Below are positions 1 to 10,128 of a stretch of DNA of 29,125 nucleotides, one piece after another. A program made the translations under genes and the position numbers. The notes beneath the pieces were generated by a model. That model saw nothing but the letters and a program-made list of their open reading frames with translations. It searched no databases and was not told the DNA's origin. This stretch comes from Phoronis australis. Taxonomy: Eukaryota > Phoronida > Phoronidae. The first letter of the stretch is position 1. Every line of letters begins with the position of its first letter. The stretch lies in the NCBI GenBank assembly GCA_002633005.1, contig NMRA01000013.1:1039474-1068598 (forward strand). Direction: 5' to 3'.

Positions 1-505
1 CGCTTGACGAAAGAGTGTCATTATGAGTCGAAAAACTATCGCTTCTGCTTATTTTATAGATAGGTCTTTGTTTGATCTCTTAAAATTGTGGGCTTATTGT
101 CCTACACGAAATGCAGTAAATTTGTTTTAACCTCGACACCGAAACGATGTTCCATTTCTTTACACCTCACCTGGGAAACACCAAATAACTGCAGACAACA
201 GCTGCATCTAAATAACCCTTGACCTCACCAGAACTACGGTACTAACTTGTAAAGGTAAACAGTTTAGCTTTTTTCCCACGTTCGTCTCGCATCAATCACA
301 GGAGAAGCGTGTAAAGAGCTGTTTCACATTTGGCTGGAATTCAGGGCGACATTGTGTAATATCATTCGATATTCTATCATCCTGTACAGCCCGAGCTTGA
401 TAACACGTTACCCTAGCCATTACACGAAAGTCAAACACTGGCGCTTCTTTCTATACGAACGTCTCTAAGAGTCGAAACTCAAAAAAGTAGAGGCTGCTGC
501 AAAAT
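1..505. other. unassigned sequence, no gene seen
   Basis: I see no ORF of substance, RNA gene or repeat here. The sequence is AT-rich and unique within the window. Confidence 0.6.
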
Positions 506-973
506 GGTTCTTTTGAGAGACCAGTGCCCGGTTGCATGAAACAGTTCCAAATAGGGACTCAGTTAAGGTCCCTAAATCTACTGCTTATTTGCGGGCTTGT
601 GAAAACACCGATTGTCTTGTCTTGTGCTGTTTGAGTATCATTACTATGCCAATGTATGGCTTTGATACAAATCGAGAGTGAAATCTGAATTGAAATCTCA
701 ATATTATTGAAAATAAGTAGGGATCTTTTCATGCAATGCCCCCAATTTAAGGACTAAGTCCCTAACTGTTTTGATTGAATAAGTGCTCAGTTTTTAGTTA
801 TATTATTAGAAAATGTCATTAGTCAAAGAAGAGCTCACAATAAAGATAAAATTACAGAAAAATATCACATCTGTGCCTAAAAAACGAAACAAATACAAAA
901 AAATTAGGGATCTTAGTTGAGCCCCTATTTGGGAATGTTTCATGCAACCGGGCACTGGTCTCTCAAAAGAACC
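506..973. mobile_element. MITE-like element with ~72 bp terminal inverted repeats
   Basis: The left arm (506-577) and right arm (902-973) are reverse complements. The outer 38 bases match perfectly (GGTTCTTTTGAGAGACCAGT outward-in, continuing through TTGCATGAAAC). The inner part carries about seven mismatches. The interior, about 320 bp, is AT-rich and non-coding. Around 730-770 it holds a degenerate echo of the arm (TTTCATGCAA and a palindrome around AAGGACTAAGTCC). No clear target-site duplication is visible, so the exact superfamily is open. A short ORF starting inside the right arm is a by-product of the repeat. The size and structure fit a non-autonomous DNA transposon. Confidence 0.85.
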
Positions 974-2090
974 CTAAACGCACGTCATACCTTCTCACGA
1001 ACAACAACATTCACCTCTTACGTACAAAACAAAACGTGTGGCATTAATGGTGCAGACAATACTTCCGGCATCTTTGTACATCTAATGCTGACGTCTCGAT
1101 TCAAAAGACCAAATTGTGTCCGTATGTGAGAAAACTAAGATATAAATTCTAAATCAAAGGATGGTTGTTACACAGCATTTTAAATTGATTTCTGAAGCGC
1201 CATACCTGCAGCTACGGGGTTTCACTGCGGGGGTAACCTATGAACCATGTGGCTGATGGAGATTTGGCAATTTAGGTAAAACTCTGGACACGCTCCAGGC
1301 ATACCCCGAGCAAAAAAATTGCCTCTGTTTACATAACAAAACGCAGAAAACTGGAAGCAGATTGTATGATCAAGGCGGCATAAAAATCTCAGATGTCACG
1401 ATCAGCTATTCACGCTTTGCACTGTACATTTCCACGAATCTCGGCCAGGTATATACAGTATTTTATAAACTCTTTGGTGTTTTCCTCACAACCAACTTGG
1501 TTCAAATGAAAAAAGGAAGGTGCTGAATTGATACGGGTTATACAGCAATGCAGCTCTAAAAGCCAAGAACGACTTTTCAACCTCCAGTTTAGCCCACCTA
1601 TGAGTTGATGCATGAGTCAATACTTATGGCATATTTAACCTTTAAATCGACAAATCTCCGAATTTCTGGTAAGAAACCATAGATTTTGTGCTCGTCCACG
1701 AGCAAGTCTGTAAACGAAGAACAAACCTGTCAAAACTGATTAGAACCTTTTTCACTAGGAACGAGGTTTTCCATTTCGGTGCTTGATATCTGTTCACTGT
1801 TGACTAACCATGATTTACCAGTTGTACACATACATCGGGATGAACATGATAGATGCATACCTTTATAAATCGAGGCTGTTAATCCTAAATACTCCAAGTT
1901 TAGTCCAATTCACATCTCAATTAACCCTTTAGTAATCCACTCTACAACTGTACGTGCTGCCAGGTTAAAAAGAAAAGTCGATGTACCGTAAAATGGGTGT
2001 TTTACCATCAGCTAAGAAAGATACACACACGAGTAGCTGAGCTTTGCCAACGTAAATTATATATGACGAAAACAGTCAATAGTCCTCCGC
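974..2090. other. unassigned sequence, no gene seen
   Basis: Only short random-looking ORFs occur and no recognisable domain, RNA gene or repeat. It is single-copy in the window up to 2090, where the duplicated block begins. Confidence 0.55.
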
Positions 2091-2347
2091 TTCGATCCGC
2101 TGGCTGAAACGCTTACACGCAGACATTTCATTAATTTGCATAGAGATACCCGGATATCACTGCTCTACGCGCGCCCAGAACGATCAATACTCCACGAGCG
2201 ATTATGTGAAGCTTCACGGGTTTGTGCAATACGTACTTGTCTGCAACAGCGTAGATTTTAAACGCAAGTTCTAGTGTTGCCGTTAAATTAAGAATTCATT
2301 TACACCACGAAGTAATTAAGCATATTGCTGCAGAGGCTTGTTAGACG

Positions 2348-2355
2348 TGACGTCA
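2348..2355. promoter_or_regulatory. perfect CRE palindrome TGACGTCA (copy A)
   Basis: This is an exact 8-bp CREB/ATF-type consensus, kept in copy B at 5856-5863. The function is inferred from the motif only. Confidence 0.35.
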
Positions 2356-3807
2356 AATATTGAACATAGTAAAACTCAATTATGTATAGAGTACTGGAAG
2401 AAATACGATTTTTATTTTACGACATTGTTCAGAGTTATCGAAACATTTTTTTTTGAAATTCGCTGCTTCACAGGATCAGAGTGTTTGCAAGGACACCACC
2501 AGAACGATAGCTTTGCTTGTTGGTTTGTTTTCAACTTCTAAGCCCAGTCATTGTGAGTAAAATTCAAGCCAATATCTCACAATGTTACAGTCACCCTTTC
2601 TTATTCACACCGAATTCCTAATTTCCGTTATTCATATATCTTTCCCACCAAAACAACGGACTATTTTTCACCAACAAATTTTCTCTTGGTGCTCCGGTGA
2701 CACAAAACAGCTTCTGATTTCCACGCCGTATGTCGACGATCCGGCGCACCAGCGGATTTCGTGTTTTGCAAAATCCGTTTTCACGGAAGGTGGATGTCAG
2801 TGATCGCCGATGCAGCTTTTCTGGCTCAATCATAGGCGATGACATAAAAAACAGCTAAACGATCTGACTTTTTAGCACCGTGACCGAGAGTAAAAACCGA
2901 CGCATGTTCACCCCGGGCCGTGTAGCCTAGTTTTGAGGGAGTTGCCAAATCTACAATTCAGGAAGTGTCGTCACGTTGGCCATCGTCTGCTCAAACTGGA
3001 CGGTGGGCGTGTTGCTTTGGATGGCCGACATTTCAAAATTCAGTGTGAATATGACGACTAATCTGTAAACAGATCACGCAAGATATCATCATGTAGTGTT
3101 AGGGGAGCACGTGACTGCACTAAGGTGAACCCACTTACCAATGACTTAAGTTTCTGAACTCACCCCTAGGAAGTCTTATGCGCAAGCACTCTACTTTGCA
3201 TGGTACGTGTTAGGCTTTTCCTACAAACTTATGACTCTGACTGTAAATGGACTTTTTTTTGTTATGGGAGCATGCGACACAGATGTGCCTGAAGTTCAAA
3301 TGCATCCGAAACTGCGATTTCGTAACGCGTTACCCATACGCTGATTCAGAGGCCCCCTACGGAAGCCAACAAGTAGGGACTGCGTGAGCATTTTCCCTCC
3401 CGAATTTGTACTTGAACCCACTGTCGACACCCTAAATCCGCCAGCGGTTAATTCGTTTTGACAGAAACCATTCATATGTACTGTTTACAGAGAGTAATCT
3501 GCAAGCACGCCAAACTTTCCTTTCCAGTCAATGCTATTGAATGTTTTTTAATACATTCTCGCATGCTTGGTTGTTTAGCCACACGTCTTGACAACTACCG
3601 TTGCGAAACGAGGCGGAAACGTGGGAGGAAGTTGCTACTATTTTGCCTGTTTATGATTTACTCGTTTTGCAGTTTGCCCAGAACAAGTGGCAGACGATAC
3701 AAGTGAAGCGGTGTCGTACGCGTAGTTTGGTGTATAGTTTGCACATATGTTGTAGAACAAAGTGGGAAGTTAAGAATTAACTAAATAATTATAAATACTG
3801 CGATTTC

Positions 3808-3865
3808 TGACGTCACTCAGGGAAAAGTATCCATAGCTTCACAGTGTAACAGAAACATGACGTCA
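3808..3865. promoter_or_regulatory. two perfect CRE palindromes 50 bp apart (copy A)
   Basis: TGACGTCA occurs at 3808-3815 and 3858-3865. Both are conserved in copy B (7350-7357 and 7401-7408). Two exact palindromes this close are unlikely by chance, but no adjacent gene is recognised. Confidence 0.4.
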
Positions 3866-5597
3866 ATCAAAAACATAATATCAATAACTTCTTCCCGTCG
3901 GTTTGGTTTCTATGAAATCCTATCACTAACCAGCATTCAAGTGCTGGCCATTCAGAACGTCTGACTCGGCTGCTTATTAAAAAGTCACACGTAAAACGCT
4001 CGTTAGACGACTGATCTGCCTTCTTATTGTTCGACCCCAAATCAGGCGTCAGATATGCCTTCATACAGTGCGAAGTCTACTTACCAATGACGTGATTTGC
4101 GGTAAAACCTTGTTCCCCACGGTGATTGCACGTGAATGACCCAAATATTATCAATTTGTAAAATAGAGGAGCACAAAACACACCACATTATCAAATCAAA
4201 AGCACTTTTTAAATAATTCCAGACAAAGGTGCCTCTTGTAACGCCTACGAGAGAGTTACTCACTTCGATCTGTGAAGGAATTTTCCGAAAAAATTCACCG
4301 AGTTTACCAGTTTTGAAAACGCATGAAATATTAAGTCTTTATTCCGAACCCGGTTTCAAACTTCCCTCCAACAGATGATATGTGCGCGCATGCGCTCATT
4401 CTTATGTTGTGTCTCCTGTCAAAATCGCCATATTCTCATTCACCTTTTGGTCATAAAGAGAACGTGTATTACATGTTAGGATAAAACCGTCGAAGTGACG
4501 AGCGTATGATCAAGCGTAAATTTGACACTTTAAATTGCAAGAAGATCCCAATGTTTTACGAAAAAAGCCTCAAAATAGCGGTTTAACATACCGGCATCAA
4601 ATCCTGTGTCAAAGGAACACTTTGAAGGATAAAACTTTGAGCGGTTGACAGACCCAACCCACTTTGATGTTCTGCTACTTACATTTATTCGTAAGACAGC
4701 AGAGAGGACGCCTTCGTGTACATGCTCCTTTTCGCCCCTCGTCTGCGATCGGACCAGACCAGACGGCCTATCTGCCGTCTTAGTGATTTTTTTTGCTATA
4801 ACAAGTTGTCCGAGCATAATTACAGAACATTTGCTGGCTTAATTTTACGGCATGAACAAGAAGCTGAGTCAGAGCTATCGATCGAGGCATCTCTCAAACG
4901 AGACGAAATCGTGTCTATGGCAGGTGAACAAACGCATTGCGACAACCGCAAACGAGGCGCAACCTCGTCAGAATTCTCGGCACGTGCTCTTGTGTCAGTT
5001 TGCTGCGTGTCGTTTTAAGGTTAATAACGTCTGCTCTCTTTCCTGCTGTGTCGCGCATCTGCTGGTAAAAATGTGATTGACTATTGCTTGTTTACATTGT
5101 ATGTTTGCTTCGCGTATCGCATCTTACACTTTTGACTAGTGTGATTTCGATCCTAAAGAGTTCATTAAATGCTCCTCTGTCATGGTATTTTTCGACTTTG
5201 TTTACACTTTCTTGCTTGTTCGAGTAAATGTTATCGTTCATGAAAGCGCGTTTTAAGACTTTCCCACGTTGAATGAGACGAAGGAGCACGTTTTGATGTT
5301 GGAAAAAGACATTTCTAACTAAAAAAAACTACACGACCATTTCCAAGTACGTAAAAGAAGTTTGTTTTCAAAATTTAGAATTTGGAAGCTGTTGAAACGG
5401 TACTGTATTATGAAAGGATAAATGTACTGAGAATAAAAATGAATACGAAGCATGGTAAATATCTTAAAATTGCAATGAAACAAAGATTTGTAATTTTTGC
5501 CATGTGTAGTCCGGGACAAAAGGTAAAAGGTGACGAATAGTCTAACCAAACAGTGTTTCCATCCCAGCACTGAATTCACGTAAGACCAATGCAGTAC

Positions 5598-5598
5598 N
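5598..5598. other. assembly join (single n)
   Basis: A single n separates sequence that continues copy A from the first base of copy B. It looks like a gap of unknown size written as one base. Confidence 0.95.
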
Positions 5599-5855
5599 TT
5601 CGATCCGCTGGCTGAAACGCTTACACGCAGACATTTCATTAATTTGCATAGAGATACCCGGATATCACTGCTCTACGCGCGCCCAGAACGATCAATACTC
5701 CACGAGCGATTATGTGAAGCTTCACGGGTTTGTGCAATACGTACTTGTCTGCAACAGCGTAGATTTTAAACGCAAGTTCTAGTGTTGCCGTTAAATTAAG
5801 AATTCATTTACACCACGAAGTAATTAAGCATATTGCTGCAGAGGCTTGTTAGACG

Positions 5856-5863
5856 TGACGTCA
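5856..5863. promoter_or_regulatory. perfect CRE palindrome TGACGTCA (copy B)
   Basis: Counterpart of the site at 2348-2355. Confidence 0.35.
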
Positions 5864-6251
5864 AATATTGAACATAGTAAAACTCAATTATGTATAGAGT
5901 ACTGGAAGAAATACGATTTTTATTTTACGACATTGTTCAGAGTTATCGAAACATTTTTTTTGAACTTCGCTGCTTCACAGGATCAGAGCGTTTGCAAGGA
6001 CACCACCAGAACGATAGCTTTGCTTGTTGGTTTGTTTTCAACTTCTAAGCCCAGCAAAATTCAAACCAATATCTCACAATGTTACAGTCACCCTTTCTTA
6101 TTCACAACGAATTCCTAATTTCCGTTATTCGTATATCTTTCCCATCAAAACAACGGACTATTTTTCACCAACAAATCTGCTCTTGGTGCTCCGGTGACAC
6201 AAATCAGCTTCCGATTTCCAAGCCGTATGTCAACGAACCGGCGGACCAGCG

Positions 6252-6307
6252 TTAGCGAGGCCCTTAAGTCATTATTCGACAAAACGTAGCCGGAGAAACG
6301 AGCGAAC
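6252..6307. other. 56-nt block present in copy B, absent from copy A
   Basis: Copy A reads CCAGCG directly into GATTTCGTG (junction 2754/2755). Copy B has 56 extra bases between the same flanks. The direction, insertion or deletion, cannot be told. No inverted repeat or target duplication marks it as a transposon. Confidence 0.85.
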
Positions 6308-7349
6308 GATTTCGTGTTTTGAAAAATCCGTTTTCACGGAAGGTGGATGTCAGTGATCGCCGATGCAGCTTTCCTGGTTCAATCATTGGCGATGACATAA
6401 AAAACAGCTAAACGATCTGACTTTTTAGCACCGTGACCGAGAGTAAAAACCGACGCATGTTCACCCCGGGCCGTATAGCCTAGTTTTGAGGGAGTTGCCC
6501 GACAATTCAGGAAGTGTCGTCACGTTGGCCATCGTCTGCTCCGTAAACTGGACGGGGGGCGTGCTGCTTTGGATGGCCGACATTTCAAAATTCAGTGTGA
6601 ATATGACGCCTAATCTGTAAGCAGATCACGCAAGATATCGCCATGTAGGCTAGTGTTAGAGGAGCACGTGACTGCACTAAGGTGAACCCACTTACCAATG
6701 ACTTAAGTTTCTGAACTCACCCCTAGGAAGTCATATGCGCACGCATCCTACTTTGCATGGTACGTGTTAGGCTTTTCCTACAAACTTATGACTCTGGCAG
6801 TAAATGAACTTTTTTGTTATGGGAGCATGCGACACAGATGTGCCTGAAGTTCAAATGCATCCAAACTGCGATTTCGTAACGCGTTACCCATACGCTGATA
6901 CGGAAGCCAACAAGTAGGGACTGCGTGAGCATTTTCCCATCCGAAATTGTACTTGAACCCACTGTCGACACCCTAAATCCGCCAGAGGTTACTTCGTTTT
7001 GACAGAAACCATTCATGTGACTGTTTACAGAGAGTAATCTTCAAGTACGCCAAACTTTTCCTTTCCAGTCAGTGCTATTGAATGTTTTTTAAAACATTCT
7101 CGTATGTTTGGTTGTTTGGCCACACGTCTTGACAACTACCGCTGCGAAACGAGGCGGAAACGTGGGAGGAAGTTGCTACTATTTTGCCTGTTTTATGATT
7201 TACTCGTTTCACAGTTTGCCCAGAACAAGTGGCAGACGATACAAGTGAAGCGGTGTCGTACGCGTAGTTCGGTGTATAGTTTGCACATATGTTCTAGAAC
7301 AAAGTGGGAAGTTTAGAATTAACTAAATAATTACAAATACTGCGATTTC

Positions 7350-7408
7350 TGACGTCACTCAGGGAAAAGTATCCATAGCTTCACCAGTGTAGCAGAAACA
7401 TGACGTCA
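7350..7408. promoter_or_regulatory. two perfect CRE palindromes (copy B)
   Basis: TGACGTCA at 7350-7357 and 7401-7408, counterparts of 3808-3865, retained although neighbouring bases differ between the copies. Confidence 0.4.
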
Positions 7409-8835
7409 ATCAAAAACATAATATCAATAACTTCTTCCCGTCGGTTTGGTTTCTATGAAATTCTATCACTAACCAGCGTTCACGTGCTGGCCATTCAGAA
7501 CGTCTGACTCGCCTGCTTATTAAAAAGTCACACGTAAACGCTCGTTAGACGACTGATCTGCCTTTTTATTGTTCGACCCCAAATCAGGCGTCAGATATGC
7601 CTTCATACAGTGCGAAGTCTACTTACCAATGACGTGATTTACGGTAAAACCCTATTCCCCACGGTGATCGCACGTGAATGGCCCAAATATTATCAATTTG
7701 TAAAATAGAGGAGCACAAAACGCACCACCTTATCAAATCAAAAGCACTTTTCAAATAATTCCAGACAATGGTGCCTCTTGTAACGTCTACGAGGGAGTTA
7801 CTCACTTCAATCTGTGAATGAATTTTCCGAAAAAATCACCGAGTTTACCAGTTTTGAAAACGCATGAAATATTAAGTCTTCATTCCGAGCCCGGTTTCAA
7901 ACTTCCCTCCAACAGATGATATGTACGCCCATGCGCTCATTCTTATGTTGTGTCTCCTGTCAAAATCGCCATATTCTCATTCACCTTTTGGTCATAAAGA
8001 GAACGTGTATTACATGTTAGGATAAAACCGTCGAAGTGACGAGCGTATGATCAAGCGTAAATTTGACACTTTAAATTGCAAGAAGATCCCAATGTTTTAC
8101 GAAAAAAGCCTCAAAATAGCGGTTTAACATACCGGCATCAAATCCTGTGTCAAAGGAACACTTTGAAGGATAAAACTTTGAGCGGTTGACAGACCCAACC
8201 CACTTTGATGTTCTGCTACTTACATTTATTCGTAAGACAGCAGAGAGGACGCCTTCGTGTACATGCTCCTTTTCGCCCCTCGTCTGCGATCGGACCAGAC
8301 CAGACGGCCTATCTGCCGTCTTAGTGATTTTTTTTGCTATAACAAGTTGTCCGAGCATAATTACAGAACATTTGCTGGCTTAATTTTACGGCATGAACAA
8401 GAAGCTGAGTCAGAGCTATCGATCGAGGCATCTCTCAAACGAGACGAAATCGTGTCTATGGCAGGTGAACAAACGCATTGCGACAACCGCAAACGAGGCG
8501 CAACCTCGTCAGAATTCTCGGCACGTGCTCTTGTGTCAGTTTGCTGCGTGTCGTTTTAAGGTTAATAACGTCTGCTCTCTTTCCTGCTGTGTCGCGCATC
8601 TGCTGGTAAAAATGTGATTGACTATTGCTTGTTTACATTGTATGTTTGCTTCGCGTATCGCATCTTACACTTTTGACTAGTGTGATTTCGATCCTAAAGA
8701 GTTCATTAAATGCTCCTCTGTCATGGTATTTTTCGACTTTGTTTACACTTTCTTGCTTGTTCGAGTAAATGTTATCGTTCATGAAAGCGCGTTTTAAGAC
8801 TTTCCCACGTTGAATGAGACGAAGGAGCACGTTTT

Positions 8836-8836
8836 N
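8836..8836. other. assembly join (single n)
   Basis: This n separates copy B from transposon-like sequence that has no counterpart in copies A or B. Confidence 0.95.
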
Positions 8837-8988
8837 CAGTTTTTTCTGTACGACACGTTTGCCCCCCTCCCGACCTCCCCCCACTTCGGTGCTATGCGCA
8901 TCTACAATCGTGGTTCAGTTTCCGAAAATGCTTACAGCCGGACAAAAAGTTGGGCCCCCCTTTGTGATATCGGCTAGATCCGCTTCTG
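8837..8988. mobile_element. right end of a DNA transposon, hAT-like, truncated by the join
   Basis: On the minus strand the end reads CAGAAGCGGATCTAGCC, then a G-rich run, and the boundary with copy C falls exactly after it. Copies A and B are uninterrupted here (ACATGTTAGGATAAAACC), so this is an insertion relative to them. The 8 bases just outside (GGATAAAA, 8989-8996) would be the target duplication if the element is hAT-type. The other end lies beyond the join and cannot be checked. The family assignment is an inference from the CAG terminus. Confidence 0.55.
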
Positions 8989-10128
8989 GGATAAAACCGT
9001 CGAAGTGACGAGCGTATGATCAAGCGTAAATTTGAGACGAAAATATGACACTTTAAATTGCAAAAAGATCCCAAATTTTTACGAAAAAAAGACTCAAAAT
9101 AGCGGTTTAACATACCGGCATCAAATCCAGTGTCAAAGGAACACTTTGAAGGATAAACATTTGAGCGGTTGACACGACCCAACCCACTTTGATGTTCTGC
9201 TACTTACATTCATTCGTAAGACAGCAGAGAGCACGCCTTCGTGTACATGCTCCTTTTCGCCCCTCGTCTGCGATCAGACCAGACCAGATACCTATCTGCC
9301 GTCTTAGTGATTTTTTGTTATAACAAGTTGTCCGAGCATAATTACAGAACATTTGCTGGCTAATTTTACCGGCGTGAACAAGAAGCTGAGTCAGAGCTAT
9401 CGATCGAGGCATCTCTCAAACGAGACGAAATCGTGTCTATGGCAGGTGAACAAACGCATTGCGACAACCGCAAAAGAGGCGCAACCTCGTCAGAATTCTC
9501 GGCACGTGCTCTTGTGACAGTTTGCTGCGTGTCGTTTTAAGGTTAATAACGTCTGCTCTCTATCCTGCTGTGTCGCGCATCTGCTGGTAAAAATGTGATT
9601 GACTATTGCTTGTTTACATTGTATGTTTGCTTCGCGTATCGCATCTTACACTTTTGACTGGTGTGATTTCGATCCTAAAGAGTTCATTAAATGCTCCTCT
9701 GTCATTGTATTTTTCGACTTTGTTTACACTTTCTTGCTTGTTCGAGTAAATGTTATCGTTCATGAAAGCGCGTCTTAAGACTTTCCCACGTTGAATGAGA
9801 CGAAGGAGCACGTTTTTCTCCATTTTGATGTTGGAAAAAGACGTTTCTAACTAAAAAAATTACACGACCATTTCCAAGTACGTAAAAGAAGTTTGTTTTC
9901 AAAATTTAGAATTTGGAAGCTGTTGAAACGGTACTGTATTATGAAAGAATAAATATACTGAGAATAAAAATGAATACGAAGCATGGTAAATATCTTAAAA
10001 TTGCAATGAAACAAAGATTTGTAATTTTTGCCATGTGTAGTCCGGGACAAAAGGTAAAAGGTGACGAATAGTCTAACCAAACAGCGTTTCCATCCCAGCA
10101 CTGAATTCACGTAAGACCAATGCAGTAC
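8989..10128. repeat. duplicated block, copy C (start of third contig)
   Basis: It aligns with 4479-5597 of copy A (and 8020-8835 of B), ending at GCAGTAC, where copy A meets its join. It differs from A by substitutions and small indels, for example an extra 13-nt stretch near 9033 and an extra TCTCCATTT-type segment near 9817. Sequence beyond 10128 is single-copy, so C probably carries the true continuation of the locus. Confidence 0.9.

Larger units (their letters stand above)
2091..5597. repeat. duplicated block, copy A (end of first contig)
   Basis: Positions 2091-5294 align with 5599-8835, and 4479-5597 align with 8989-10128. The block ends exactly at an 'n' (5598). The sequence shows scattered substitutions and small indels against copy B upstream of about 4388, then perfect agreement to 5294. 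The ORFs inside (for example 4530-4817 and 4716-5018) are not maintained in copy C, so I do not call genes. The pattern fits allelic contigs placed side by side. A true segmental duplication is the alternative. Confidence 0.9.
5599..8835. repeat. duplicated block, copy B (whole second contig)
   Basis: The entire stretch between two n characters corresponds to copy A 2091-5294, starting at TTCGATCCGCTGG. Differences include many substitutions, several small indels and one 56-nt block (6252-6307), all upstream of about 7930. From 7930 to 8835 it matches A with a constant 3541-base offset and no visible change. Since this contig holds almost nothing not already in A, it is probably a redundant haplotig. 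Confidence 0.9.

Noticed and set aside
4530-5018. ORFs of 95, 65, 100 and 74 codons found identically in copies A and B
   Set aside because: Their identity reflects the identical 906-bp block. In copy C the frames are broken by indels, and opposite-strand ORFs overlap. No sign of protein-level selection.
2091-10128. CRISPR-like or satellite interpretation of the large repeats
   Set aside because: Units are kilobase-long, bounded by assembly gaps and overlapping in a tiling pattern, not short regularly spaced repeats.
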